From Naegleria lovaniensis (lineage: Eukaryota; Heterolobosea; Eutetramitea; Acrasida; Naegleriidae): a DNA stretch of 64,000 nt. Under the pieces are notes generated by a model. That model saw only the letters and a program-made list of their open reading frames with translations. It searched no databases and was not told the DNA's origin. Each line of letters opens with the position of its first letter. The first letter of the stretch is position 1. Below are positions 10,899-20,717 of the stretch, piece after piece. Location of the stretch: assembly GCF_003324165.1 (NCBI RefSeq), contig NW_025407873.1, positions 1-64,000 of the forward strand. Reading direction: 5' to 3'. Position numbers and translations under genes: made by a program.

Positions 10899-12644
10899 AT
10901 GAATGAACCATCACTCACACCACCATCAAATGATTCTTCCGAAATGGTCTTTCCCTTGACTCGTTTCATGGAACAAGTCGGATTCGATGTCTTTCAATTC
11001 ATTCTCTCCTACTTACCTCCCATTCCCTATCTCTTTCAATTACAACGTGTGAATCAACATTGGAAATACCTCTGTTGTGAATGTATGAAAGAAGATTGCA
11101 CTGAATTGTATTGGGATCTCTCGACCATTTCTGGTTTGAAATGTAAAGGATTTTTAGGAAAAGTTGAAGATAAATTACCACACGTGTATCAATATTTACA
11201 TGTCGGAGAAAGCAACGACGTGAGAGGATTGGGATTTTTGAGAATTATTCTTTCACATTTCAAAAAAGTGAAACGCATGACTTTGAAAAATATGAAAATT
11301 TCAGTAGGGGTGCTTCATGCAATATTTGTCGAGTGGAGAGGAAGAGTGAAAGAATTATGTTTCATTGATTGTAATATTGATTCAGTGAATTTAGGAAATT
11401 GGTTTCGCTTCAAGTTTGATAGTAGCGAAACTTTTCAAAATTCATATGGATTTGTCAATGGTCGTCATTTGAGAGAAATTGAAATTAGTGTCGAACCTGA
11501 ATATGGTCAACCTATCTTAGATGGGCTTTCTAGATCTGAACTCGAAACAATCATTTTACGAAATTGTTCGTCCACTTCCGGTTATTATTATGATATGCGA
11601 TGCTTATTTGGAGAATTAATGGGATTGTTGAAATGTTTTTTGCCTCATCTCAAATATGTGGATACTTCAAACCTATCTCCATCGACAGACATGGATAAAT
11701 TGATTGAAGAACTTGATGTTAAAAGATTTTTTCCAAATGTGGTATTCCAAAAGAACGTGTACACGATTGCATGTCAAATGATTAAGGACGGAATTGATTA
11801 TCATGAAGTAATGAGGTGTTACTTTGATTATTTTGTGAGTGAATTCAAATTTCGAAGAAATCGATTGATTGCTTATGCCAGCCGACACTTGTCAAATTTT
11901 TCTGAATTTTCACAGTTTCACAAATTCGTTGCTAAACCTCTATTGACCTTCTTCTCTATTCATTCTCCATTTGGAATTGATACTGATCAACAAGACATTC
12001 AAGGATACAATATTATTCAATTGGCTCTCATGCATGCCAACACGGATGTATTAACATTTATTTTAGAATATTTAACATGTTTGGAAAATTCAACAGAAAC
12101 AACATCATCCCAACAAGAATTACAACAATTATTTTCACACAATAACAAGCTCGATGGAAAGAATGCAATTTTCTCATGCATGTCACAAGGACGAGAACAA
12201 CAATTACTAACGCTACTCCACAAGTACAAAATTTCATTGAATCATCAAGCTCTCGATGGTAATACCGTTGCACATTATTTGTGTCATTTTGGACAGTTAC
12301 AACGGATGAAATTTATTTTGGAAAAAGTATTGGAACTTGACACGGATCATGTTGCCAAAAAATCTGTTAACGTTTCTGAAGTGAAATACTTTATTGATTT
12401 TGATATCAGAAATAATGAAGGAGAAACTCCTTTGGATTTGTGTAACAAGTACAAAATGCATTCCATGTATTCATACTTGAAAGACCGTGCCAAGCAATTA
12501 GGAATTTCTCATGTACCTCAATACACGTTTTCAACATCCCAAAGCAACAATAATACACAACAGGCTTCATCACCAGATCAGGCAAGTTTTGGTGTAGTGA
12601 TGGCTTCATCATTGAGGTCATTCAAATGCTGCCAATTACTCTAA
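10899..12644 (+). CDS. F-box / ankyrin-like protein with C-terminal CaaX (CQLL)
   Basis: Single exon, 581 aa from ATG 10899 (MNEPSLTPPSN); the open frame upstream has no ATG. Residues 16-60 form an F-box (FDVFQFILSYLPPIPYLFQL), which would dock on Skp1 of an SCF ubiquitin ligase. The middle part reads as irregular leucine-rich segments (HLREIEISVEPEYG; LETIILRNCSS; LKYVDTSNLSP). From about residue 360 come ankyrin-like units: NIIQLALMHANTDVLTFIL, DGNTVAHYLCHFGQLQRMKF and NNEGETPLDLCNKYKMHSMY. The last residues, FKCCQLL, form a CaaX box ending in Leu, typical of geranylgeranyl transferase I substrates, with a second Cys that could be acylated. It probably brings an SCF ligase to a membrane. 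Targets are unknown. Confidence 0.82.
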   Translation: MNEPSLTPPSNDSSEMVFPLTRFMEQVGFDVFQFILSYLPPIPYLFQLQRVNQHWKYLCCECMKEDCTELYWDLSTISGLKCKGFLGKVEDKLPHVYQYLHVGESNDVRGLGFLRIILSHFKKVKRMTLKNMKISVGVLHAIFVEWRGRVKELCFIDCNIDSVNLGNWFRFKFDSSETFQNSYGFVNGRHLREIEISVEPEYGQPILDGLSRSELETIILRNCSSTSGYYYDMRCLFGELMGLLKCFLPHLKYVDTSNLSPSTDMDKLIEELDVKRFFPNVVFQKNVYTIACQMIKDGIDYHEVMRCYFDYFVSEFKFRRNRLIAYASRHLSNFSEFSQFHKFVAKPLLTFFSIHSPFGIDTDQQDIQGYNIIQLALMHANTDVLTFILEYLTCLENSTETTSSQQELQQLFSHNNKLDGKNAIFSCMSQGREQQLLTLLHKYKISLNHQALDGNTVAHYLCHFGQLQRMKFILEKVLELDTDHVAKKSVNVSEVKYFIDFDIRNNEGETPLDLCNKYKMHSMYSYLKDRAKQLGISHVPQYTFSTSQSNNNTQQASSPDQASFGVVMASSLRSFKCCQLL

Positions 12645-12868
12645 TATTCACATGTTTAAAGAGAGGTTGCTCCTCAAAAGATTCACAGCAAAGAAACCTC
12701 CAAGAATGTCTTGGACAAATCCATTCTGTCAATCCAAACAGCCCACGAAACAAGGAACTCTTCTCTCAAATGACACTTGACACGAAGTAATGACAGGCAA
12801 GTTACATTAAAAAAATTCAAAACTCAATCTTCCTCTCCTTGTACATCATTCAACAATAACAACAAAAT

Positions 12869-13989
12869 ATGGCAGGAACAGAAATCAAAATTGTTACAGT
12901 TGGAGACGGAGCCATTGGTAAAACTCTTCTTCTCATGTCTTTTGCCTATGGAAAGGTTGTCGATACCAATTATATTCCAACTGTTTTTGACAACTACAAT
13001 TCAAATGTGAATTATAAGGACGAACTTTATATTTGTGGTTTATGGGATACAGCTGGTCAAGAAGAGTAAGTGTTCAAATGATTGTTGTTGATGGTGATGA
13101 TGACTATGGGATAACTGTGATGTTGTTGATGACCTGATGAACATTGTGTGACCATAAATTCAATGATTGTGTTCCTCTCCATTGAACGGTACACTTTGCT
13201 GTGATGGAATAATTATTATTATCGTGTGATGTGAATTTTACAATTCATGATGATGACAATGTTATGATGATTACACCAATTGAACGTGGTTGACATTTGA
13301 CGCCATTTTGTAATGATCACCATAATCTCACAATAGATATGACCGTATAAGGTAACGTAATGACATTGTCTTGCATTATAATATTGACTATTTGACATGA
13401 TTCATCAATCTTACTTTTGTGTTTTCATGGTATCTTCAACTTTATATGTTGTCAAATTTGCTCATCACTATAACACTCGTCAATTTTGATAACTTGTCAT
13501 CTTCTCACAATCACTCCTCATGATTGACCGTATCCTCATCAAAAATACTCTCTATTCATCATGTAACTCTCTCTCACACCAAATAGACCTCTCTCTTATC
13601 CCGATACTGACGTCTTCTTGTGTGCCTTCTCCGTTGTCAATCCAGACTCCTTCGAAAACATCTCAAGCAAATGGGTTCCAGAAGTGAGACATCACTGTCC
13701 CGATGCTCCAATTGTTCTCGTGGGAACAAAAATCGATCTTCGTTCCGATCAAGATGTGATTCAACAATTGCAAAAGAAGGAACTTGCTCCAATTACAAAG
13801 GAAAAAGGAATCAAGCTTGCCGAAGAATTGCAATGTGCCGACTATCGAGAATGTTCTGCCATGACTCAAGAAGGCTTGAAGGAAGTGTTCTATGCAGCCA
13901 TTGATGCAGTCATGAAGATTAGACGAGCAAAGGAGAAGGAGGATGAAAAGAAAGGAACTGGAAAGGATAAGAAGTGTCTGATGATGTAA
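12869..13989 (+). CDS. Rho/Rac-family small GTPase
   Basis: Exons are 12869-13065, 13337-13351 and 13587-13989 (204 aa), with introns of 271 and 235 bp. All five G boxes are present: GDGAIGKT (P-loop, residues 12-19), Thr38 in IPTVFDNY (switch I), WDTAGQEE (residues 59-66), GTKIDL and the ECSA box. The Rho-type insert (about nt 13755-13800) and DNYNSNV switch I mark the Rho/Rac family; GTKIDLR is Rac-like. It ends in a Lys-rich stretch and CLMM, a CaaX box of farnesyl type. The protein cycles GDP/GTP at the plasma membrane and drives actin, central to amoeboid movement. Switch II is completed only by the 15-nt middle exon (YDRI). Confidence 0.95.
13337..13351 (+). other. 15-nt microexon of the Rac-type GTPase gene
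   Basis: The 15 bases are preceded by CACAATAG and followed by GTAACG. Joined to the flanking exons they supply Tyr-Asp-Arg-Ile and most of an Arg codon, completing switch II as GQEEYDRIRPLSYP, exactly what Rho GTPases need. Skipping it would keep the frame but delete five switch II residues. Confidence 0.9.
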
Positions 13990-14615
13990 ATCCTCTTTGC
14001 TTTGATTAATTTATATAGTTTGAAGATTTAGTGATGATGAGCCTTGTTATGAAATATTTCAATAGTAGAACAAGTCTTCACCCTATGATTACATTTTACA
14101 AATAATAATATTCACAATTAATTGATGATGATAACTACGTGTTGCAGGAAGCGGATGGTCATTAATCCTCCTCTTCATCTTGTCTGTACATAAAAATATA
14201 ATGTTTCTCTCATCATAGTCTTCCAATTCTTACCTTAACTCGCGAAGAAGCCTTGGCCATTACCCTTAATTTTCATCATCATCTTCAATAACGAGTTTGG
14301 GAGAGTGGTCTGCTTCATATTCGTAAATGAATTTTTTTTCGCAACCGTAAACGAGCAACGTTTAAAACTCGTCCTTTTTTGTTTCCTTCAAATTAAATGA
14401 TGTTACAACTTGGATGATGAATTTGTCTAACTCAAGTGTATGACGGTCAGTGATTATACACAAAACAATTATGGTCTTCATTTCCCCATCTGACAAGGAC
14501 CAAAAGCAAAAAGGTCAACAACACTTTACAACTTTTGAATGAACCTTCGATCGTTTCGCAATAAATTCACACAACCTTTTTTTTGTCCAAGGACTCGCAT
14601 AACACTCCTTTCAAT
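13990..14615 (-). other. Intergenic with a possible small minus-strand gene or relic (about 14160-14420)
   Basis: Most of this stretch is downstream sequence of two convergent genes. On the minus strand, protein-like pieces appear: KKGRVLNVARLRLRK, then after a run of eight A the words FIYEYEADHSPKLVIEDDDEN and a stop, and lower down a possible GTAAGA...TACAG intron near 14183-14235. The pieces are in different frames across the A run. This may be a small gene with a homopolymer error, or a dead scrap. No family is recognised. Confidence 0.25.
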
Positions 14616-15371
14616 TTACTTTAATGAAATGCTACCAATCATTAAAATCACTCCTCTAAAATCAATCATATTCACATTCGTGGTTAAATGAAAAGTACAT
14701 GTGTAATCCACAGTTCGTTGAAACACTGATATAGAGGGCCTTATAATGGTCGCAAATTTATCTCCATTCGAATTAAATAATTGATAAATTCGTTCATCCA
14801 GAGATGATGAAGCTGAACTATAGGTCATTCTCGCGACTTGAGCTCCAGCTGCATTATAAAATACATATTGATTATTTCTGTAATCAAAAACGACTCGTCC
14901 AAACTTGACTAAATTAGAAGGATCTGACATGATGCATTCCCACAATTCATACGTATAATCTGAAAGCAAACTGGCAGAATTTCTCAAAACAGCACTTCCT
15001 TTTTCATCCATATTCATTAAATCCACACTTCCAGGTGTAGCCCAAGATCTATATTTCAATCGGGCTACTTTTGTTGTGACATTTGCATTGGTCGAATTGG
15101 TCAATGAAACTGTCATCTTGTAATCCTCTCCTCGAGTCATGACCAACACATCTCCCGATTGAAATGCTTTCAAATTCTCAGTCGAGTAACAATATTCAGG
15201 TGGCATACTATTCACAATACCAACGGGAATGAAAATGGCCAATAAAATAGCACACGTTCCGATAATAATCATTGAACGAGAATACCAATGAGAAGTTTTT
15301 GTTGAAACGAAGTGAGTGGTTTCATGATGATCGAATGTATGATCTAGTTGTCTAGTCGCAGTGGTTGACAC
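14616..15371 (-). CDS. Single-pass membrane protein of unknown function
   Basis: The product has one strong membrane segment near the N-terminus (MIIIGTCAILLAIFIPVGIV). After it comes a 190-residue domain of alternating beta-like strands with two N-x-T/S sites (NSTNANVT), suggesting a type II protein with its C-terminal domain outside or in the lumen. The domain (RSWATPGSVDLMN, FGRVVFDYRNNQYVFYNAAG) looks beta-rich and vaguely like tubby/LURP-one-type folds, but I would not assign it. The start is unclear: the open frame begins at GTG 15371 and the first in-frame ATG is at the membrane segment, so a short 5' exon is likely. Confidence 0.55.
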   Translation of the reverse strand: MSTTATRQLDHTFDHHETTHFVSTKTSHWYSRSMIIIGTCAILLAIFIPVGIVNSMPPEYCYSTENLKAFQSGDVLVMTRGEDYKMTVSLTNSTNANVTTKVARLKYRSWATPGSVDLMNMDEKGSAVLRNSASLLSDYTYELWECIMSDPSNLVKFGRVVFDYRNNQYVFYNAAGAQVARMTYSSASSSLDERIYQLFNSNGDKFATIIRPSISVFQRTVDYTCTFHLTTNVNMIDFRGVILMIGSISLK

Positions 15372-15815
15372 AATTTTTTTTGTCGTTGCTTTGTTTATGA
15401 CTATGTTGTGTTATCTCAGAAGAAATGCGATCCAGTTAACTGCTTCTGCTCTTTTCATGATGACCAAAAAGAGTGCTCATAAATGTCCTCAAAGAGTTCC
15501 ACAAAGAAGAAGGAAAGATTTTCATAGAAAGATTTTTTACACATGATATTGTAAGGAACAAGTAAGAAAATGATTCACACCCAACCAAGCAACTCCTTGG
15601 TGCACATGTTGACCCATTTCAATGTTCCTTGTATGGACCTGGAACGTTGTGTTTTTTGCCGGAATCCAAAACTTGAAGCCTTCACCATGGAACACGCCAA
15701 GGACACATTACAATCGTATCACACATTATAATCGTGCGTCAAGTGTCAAAGTCTACCGTGCAACACAAAAACCCCAAAAAACATCAGCTAAAAAAACAAC
15801 AAAACCACTCGAACG
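15372..15815. other. Divergent intergenic region
   Basis: This lies between a minus-strand gene and the start of the secreted repeat protein. It is rich in CA/AC runs just before the downstream ATG. The open frames here look like chance: composition is not protein-like and none is framed by splice sites. It presumably holds two promoters. Confidence 0.45.
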
Positions 15816-17962
15816 ATGCAAAGAACCGTCAAGAGCATTCTCGCACTCGCTCTCTTCACCGTGTTGGTGTTGTGCTTCACCACCAAAACAGCCTTCGCTC
15901 AACAACAAGAAGAGCAACTCGCTGATTTACAACTCTTTGCCGATCAATTAATGATGTCAGACATGAGCCATCCTCGTTTCGATGAACACTTGGAAATGGT
16001 CTTGGCTGATATGGCATCTTATAATTTTGATATTGAAGCTGATGATGAATTATTGAATTATATTTCGACTTTGAGTGATGCTGAAGCTATGGCTTTGGCA
16101 AAGTCATCTGCCAAGTTTAGAAGATTCTTTAGAAGAGTTGGTAGATTTGTTCGAAAGGTAGGTTGTTTCATAATTGAAGTGGTTGTTATTGGATCGTTGA
16201 TATTCATTTTCAAATTCATGATGATGCGCGCTCCATCGATGGATCGAATCGTTATTGTGAAATTTTCATCATCATTTTCACAACAAACTGACATGAACTT
16301 GAAAATATTTGTACCCGTTCATTCCAACTTCCAACAACAACAATACATTTTTAACACCACTATTACTCTCCATTCCAACCACCACCACCACCACAACAAC
16401 AACAGGCCGGTAGAGCCATTGGTAAAATTGCCAAAGTTGCTGTCCCAATTGCTCTCACTGTCTTCTCTGGTGGTGCTGGTGCTCCTCTTTTGGGAAGTGT
16501 CGGTGGTGCCATTGCTAAGGGTGCTGCATTCCTCGGAAAGGCCAGTTCCATCATTGGTAAAGGACAAGCCATTTTGGGTGGATTGAATGCCGTCACAGGT
16601 GGTAAATCTAAATTCTTGAATAAGGCCACTGGATTCTTGAACAAGGTTGGAGGTGTCATTGGTAAGGGACAAATGTTCTTGGGTCGAGGCGCTGACATTG
16701 TCAGTGGCTTGAAGGGATTGAGTGGAAATTTGAAGAATTTGGGCGGGTTGAAGGGACTCGTCTCCAACTTCAAACCTTCCGAATTGTTTAAGGGTGCCAA
16801 TGTCTTCCAAAAGGGTCAAAACTTTTTGAGTAAGGCCTCTGGTTTGATTGGAAAGGGTCAAGAAGTTTTCCAAAACTTGAATCAAATCACTGGTGGAAAG
16901 AGCAAGTTCATTAACAAGGGATTGAACTTTTTGGATAAGGCCAACTCATTCACTGGAATTGGAAAGGATGCTTTGAGTGGAATTCAAGGAGGTGTCAACT
17001 CGCTGAAGAACTTGAAGAATTTGAGAGGACAAGATTTGAGAAAGATGCTCACTTCAGGTGGACTTCAAAAATTCTTGGGACGTGCTGATGGAGCCATTGG
17101 AAAGACTCAAGATATTTTACAACGAGTCAATGATGTCACTGGTGGTAAGAGCAAGAGGCTTAACAAGATTTTGGGAGCTTTGGAAAAGGGTAGAGGATTC
17201 GTTCAAGGTGGAAATCAAGCCATTGGTAGTTTCAGAGATTTCAGAAGTTCATTGAAGAATTTGAAGGGTGTCAAGGGAATTGATGGAGCTATTCAAGGTG
17301 CTCAAGGTGTTTTGAACAATGGACAAAACTTTATTGGAAGTCTCAATCAATTGACTGGTGGAAGATCCAAGAGATTGAACAAGTTGCAACAAACTTTGGG
17401 TAAGGGACAACAATTCCTTGATCGTGGTGCTCAAGTCGTCAATGGTGTGAAAGGTCTCAGAAAGACCATCAAGAGTATGGATCCAAACTTGTTCAAGAAT
17501 GTCTTTTTGAAGAATGAAAATGGAAAACTCCAAGTCAATCAACAAGGTGTGACTCATTTCCTTGGAAAGATGCAACAAGTGTTGGGAACTGGAAGAGATG
17601 TCTTTGAAAATTTGAATCAAGTCACTGGTGGAAAGAACAAGTTCATCAACAAGGCCCTCCAAGTCCTCCAAAAGGGACAAAATGGTGTCGAACAAGGACA
17701 AGAAGCTGTTCAAAAGGCTCATGACATTTGGCAAGCTGTTGAAAATGTTGCTCACAACATGAAGGTCTCATTGGAACAACCAACTGCTGAGGGTCCAGAG
17801 CAACCTGCTGAAGTTGAACAACAACCAGCTGAAACTCCAGTTCAAGAAACTCAACAACCAGTCGATGGTCCAGTTGCTGAAGTCCCTCCTGAACAAGCTC
17901 AACCAGATTTTGAACCAAACGAACAAGTGCCTCAAAATGTTGAACCAGCTGCTGCAGGATAA
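15816..17962 (+). CDS. Secreted protein with acidic pro-like region, basic segment and five TGGKSK repeats
   Basis: Exons are 15816-16157 and 16406-17962, joined in phase 0 across a 248-bp intron (GTAGGT...CAACAG); 632 aa. It opens with a signal peptide (ILALALFTVLVLCF, cut near AFA-QQ). Residues 30-95 are acidic. Next comes a basic amphipathic stretch (KFRRFFRRVGRFVRK), then a Gly/Ala-rich hydrophobic run (KIAKVAVPIALTVFSGGAGA). The body holds five copies of a unit with core TGGKSKxLNK, each preceded by a helix like GKGQxxLxxLN and followed by xFLxKGxxxIGxG. The last 70 residues are Gln/Pro/Glu-rich. The mature part has no Cys, so it is not a saposin-like naegleriapore. No family is recognised; a membrane-active or surface-coat role is only inference. 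Confidence 0.75.
16591..17655 (+). repeat. Five degenerate coding repeats (TGGKSK units)
   Basis: The core V/I/L-TGG-K/R-S/N-K-x-L/I-N-K recurs at about nt 16591, 16886, 17134, 17350 and 17622. Spacings are about 98, 83, 72 and 91 residues. Unequal spacing with a tightly kept core suggests old internal duplication under selection, not a recent tandem expansion. Confidence 0.8.
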
Positions 17963-18179
17963 ATTTCTCGCTGTGAATGATTTTTAATGTTGTTGTTCAT
18001 TGTTTCTATTTTCATAAGAGCGTTCGATGTTGCAATTACGCTCATGTCTTGTTGCTTCTCTCTCATTCAGATCAAAAAGGCTTTTTCAAAAAGATCATCT
18101 GATGTGCTTGACGTTTCTCATTTCCGTTTAGAGTTAATGAACTGCGAAGCTTGAAACTGTTTTTGAATGAGCGTGGCAG

Positions 18180-19202
18180 TTATTTAAAAAACACCGAGTC
18201 AAATTGGTAGCCAATTACAGAATTTTGGACACACACAAATATTTCACGTGTCAGCTTGTGGAAACAAAGTCCTTTAGGCATTTCCATGAACGATTTAAAT
18301 TCGTTCACAAGGCTTCCCTGACATGTGTACACTTTAAGCTTTCCTTCAGAAGATGGATCAGAAACGATGAAACGGTTATTGTAGGAGTCAAAAGCAATCG
18401 AATAGGCGTCATAGAAATCTATTGTTGAGCGATCTCCACACAAGAGTTGAAATTCCATACTATCATTTGCCTTTTTCATTTTAACAGCTCCTTTGACGAA
18501 GGAATATGAAATTACGAGCTCCTCGTTGAAAACGTTACAAACGTGACACGGTTCAAAACCACATTGAATGATTTTGATTTGAACTCCAGTAGTTAAATCC
18601 AAAACTCTTAAAAAACAATTACCTGAATCACAAACTACCAACTCTCTATCTCCGTTTTGATTGGTCACAATACACATTCCTAAAGCTTCTCTTGTAAATT
18701 TCTTGTTTTGCCAAAGGAAAGGAAACGAAAGATTTCCAGTCGAAAGAAATGTGTTTAGATCTACCTTACAAACACAGTATGAGGTTAGTAGAGTAGTCTC
18801 TAAATGACCCATCAGCAATGCATCATCACCTTCACCATTGTAATTTTCTTCAATGCACAAATAATGTGGAAAAAAGTTTTTGACCGAAAGCGAAGATTTG
18901 TGTTGTCGAGTGATCAAATCAAATACTTCAATGCTCTGCGTGCCACGATCATTCACCAAAATACAACCACAATTATAAGAAATGGTTACATCGAAAGGAG
19001 CAGAAAATTTAAATGGTAGCTTGGTAGTGGAATGTAAGGAGCGAATTCGGAAATTCTTGATGAGCATGGTTAAAAGCAAGTCATTGTGAGCCTCATAATC
19101 CGATCCGGATACAAAATCAATGAGATGAATGGTTGTGAGTGATTGTTTCTGGTCATTATTCGTTCGATTTGGTTCAACGTGATTCGAATGATTTGAAATC
19201 AT
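18180..19202 (-). CDS. NHL-type beta-propeller protein
   Basis: Single exon, 340 aa, from ATG 19202 (MISNHSNHVEPNRTNND). After a polar N-terminus the sequence repeats a pattern of strand, Asp/Gly turn and aromatic residues: FDVTISYNCGCILVNDRGTQ, LGMCIVTNQNGDRELVVCD, YSIAFDSYNNRFIVSDPSSE and GLCFHKLTREIFVCVQN. These are degenerate NHL/six-bladed propeller units, which usually bind proteins or RNA. There is no signal peptide or membrane segment, so it is probably cytosolic. Many amoeboflagellate genomes carry large families of such proteins of unknown role. It converges on the secreted repeat protein gene, 217 bp away. Confidence 0.65.
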   Translation of the reverse strand: MISNHSNHVEPNRTNNDQKQSLTTIHLIDFVSGSDYEAHNDLLLTMLIKNFRIRSLHSTTKLPFKFSAPFDVTISYNCGCILVNDRGTQSIEVFDLITRQHKSSLSVKNFFPHYLCIEENYNGEGDDALLMGHLETTLLTSYCVCKVDLNTFLSTGNLSFPFLWQNKKFTREALGMCIVTNQNGDRELVVCDSGNCFLRVLDLTTGVQIKIIQCGFEPCHVCNVFNEELVISYSFVKGAVKMKKANDSMEFQLLCGDRSTIDFYDAYSIAFDSYNNRFIVSDPSSEGKLKVYTCQGSLVNEFKSFMEMPKGLCFHKLTREIFVCVQNSVIGYQFDSVFFK

Positions 19203-19430
19203 TTTTTTTTGATTTCGAAATTGAAAAAAACACGGGTAGACAACTCGAGCGAGAAACTTTTCGCTGGGAATTTTAATAACACAACGATCATAGGATGATT
19301 TTATGATGGTTTCAATCCATCAAAACCTGCCAATGCAACTGATTGTTTCTGACACATAAAGGAAACACCACATCACTATTGGTGCGTCAATATGTTGAAT
19401 TGGCATTACAAGAGCCATGGTGGCTACTTC

Positions 19431-20686
19431 TTAAAAATTTGTCACGTCCATGGAGGGCTGGAATTGTGACTGAGTTGAAGACAACCATTCCCCCTCATCA
19501 CAACCACATGATCGACACCATCTCTCTCTCAAACAGTCATTACATACTTTCAAACCACAATCCTTGCATGGAGTTAGTGATAAACAGGGCTTGTGGCATG
19601 AATTGCACAGCAATGTTGGCATGTTTGGATGGCAGATCTTACAAAGGCCATCATAGTAACATTTGCAACATGTTGAATTTTGACATTGAAGGTATTTAGA
19701 AACGGCATTGGTTAGTCTGTGACAACATTTGCAATGATAAACTATGAATATAGAACATCATTGACATTCTCCATTGTAAGAGCATCGTTCACAAACAATA
19801 TCAGAACAACAGGAACACAATATTAGTTCCGTGTAGTTGGAACAAACTTGGCACTGTCTCCGTTTGCAAATTTCTGAATTGCACCCACAAGTTGCATCAC
19901 ATATTCTTCCAAGCTTGGCACAATTACAATTCAAACAATTTCCTTTTTTACATCTACATCCAACTTTCTTCTTTGCTTTGTGTTCATCATCATTACTGTC
20001 ATTAATTTTCTCTTTTCCTTTTAAGTTGGTTGGTATTGAAGTACTCGATAGCTTTCAATGCATCGTCGAGATTTCCATAAAACTTGATCAAAATATTAAG
20101 CAATCAAATAGCATCATAAAATGCACAATGTGAATTGTTGACATTTCCTAAATTAAAGTGTTCAATTATCATCCTCAGCAAAAACTGGTTTAGATTTCCC
20201 TTTCTTTGTCATTTTACGAGGAAGACAATTGTGTAAAGTCGATTCTGATTTCATTAATCGGAGAGAATCAACAAAGACAATATTGTCATGATTAAATTCA
20301 GAAAACTTTCCCAAAAATTCTTTGGCAAAAACTTTAAAATCCAAACGGTCTCCATTATGAGCTATTAAGTAAGTTTTTCCTGAGAGTTATTGTTTAAAAA
20401 TTGGATAATATCATTCAAAATTGCCTTTCAATAGGCAATTTTGATCTTAAACTATTCAAGTTAAGTCCTGTTATTGATTGTGCTTGGTTACGCTTTGGTT
20501 GCCGTTGAATTGCGAGAGTAATAGGTGATGATGTATCTATTGAATTGTTTTTAATATATTCAGTAATATATTTGTGGTGTGTTGCAAAGTAGACTCTTCT
20601 TGTAATCCACTCCGAAAATTGTGATATTTTGTGGAGTACTTCATTTTGCATTGAGTGAACAGCAGCAACAGCGATTAGGCATGCCC
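19431..20686 (-). pseudogene. Decayed DEDDh-type exonuclease with Cys-rich tail, cut by a LINE
   Basis: Read on the minus strand, 20440-20010 gives exonuclease pieces: YLIAHNGDRLDFKVFAKEF, NIVFVDSLRLMKSE and a final SHCAFYDAI, whose His-x4-Asp matches the last motif of DEDDh 3'-5' exonucleases. The frame is broken several times. Farther on (19980-19480) come Cys clusters: GCRCKKGNCLNCNCAKLG, CDATCGC, CQVCSNYTELILCSCC, LLCNSCHKPCLSLTPC and WCRSCGC. The first cluster resembles a CXC (tesmin/TSO1) zinc module. The 5' part (KWACLIAVAAVHSMQNEV) ends at the retrotransposon, and a likely continuation (KAEIFELIKKK) lies beyond it at about 25472-25520. It is almost certainly non-functional. Confidence 0.6.
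20415..20444. repeat. 12-bp perfect inverted repeat (hairpin)
   Basis: TCAAAATTGCCT and its exact reverse complement AGGCAATTTTGA are separated by six bases (TTCAAT). It lies within the decayed exonuclease gene, next to the point where the frame is lost. It could be a foldback scar or chance. Confidence 0.7.
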
Positions 20687-20704
20687 ATTTTTCTTTTTGA
20701 TGAG
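20687..20704 (+). repeat. LINE target-site duplication, left copy
   Basis: ATTTTTCTTTTTGATGAG, identical in all 18 bases to 25454-25471. Confidence 0.9.
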
Positions 20705-20717
20705 GGTCTTCGAAAAA

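Noticed and set aside
15622-15951. Plus-strand open frame overlapping the start of the secreted repeat protein
   Set aside because: It is out of phase with the signal peptide, has odd composition, and looks like chance.
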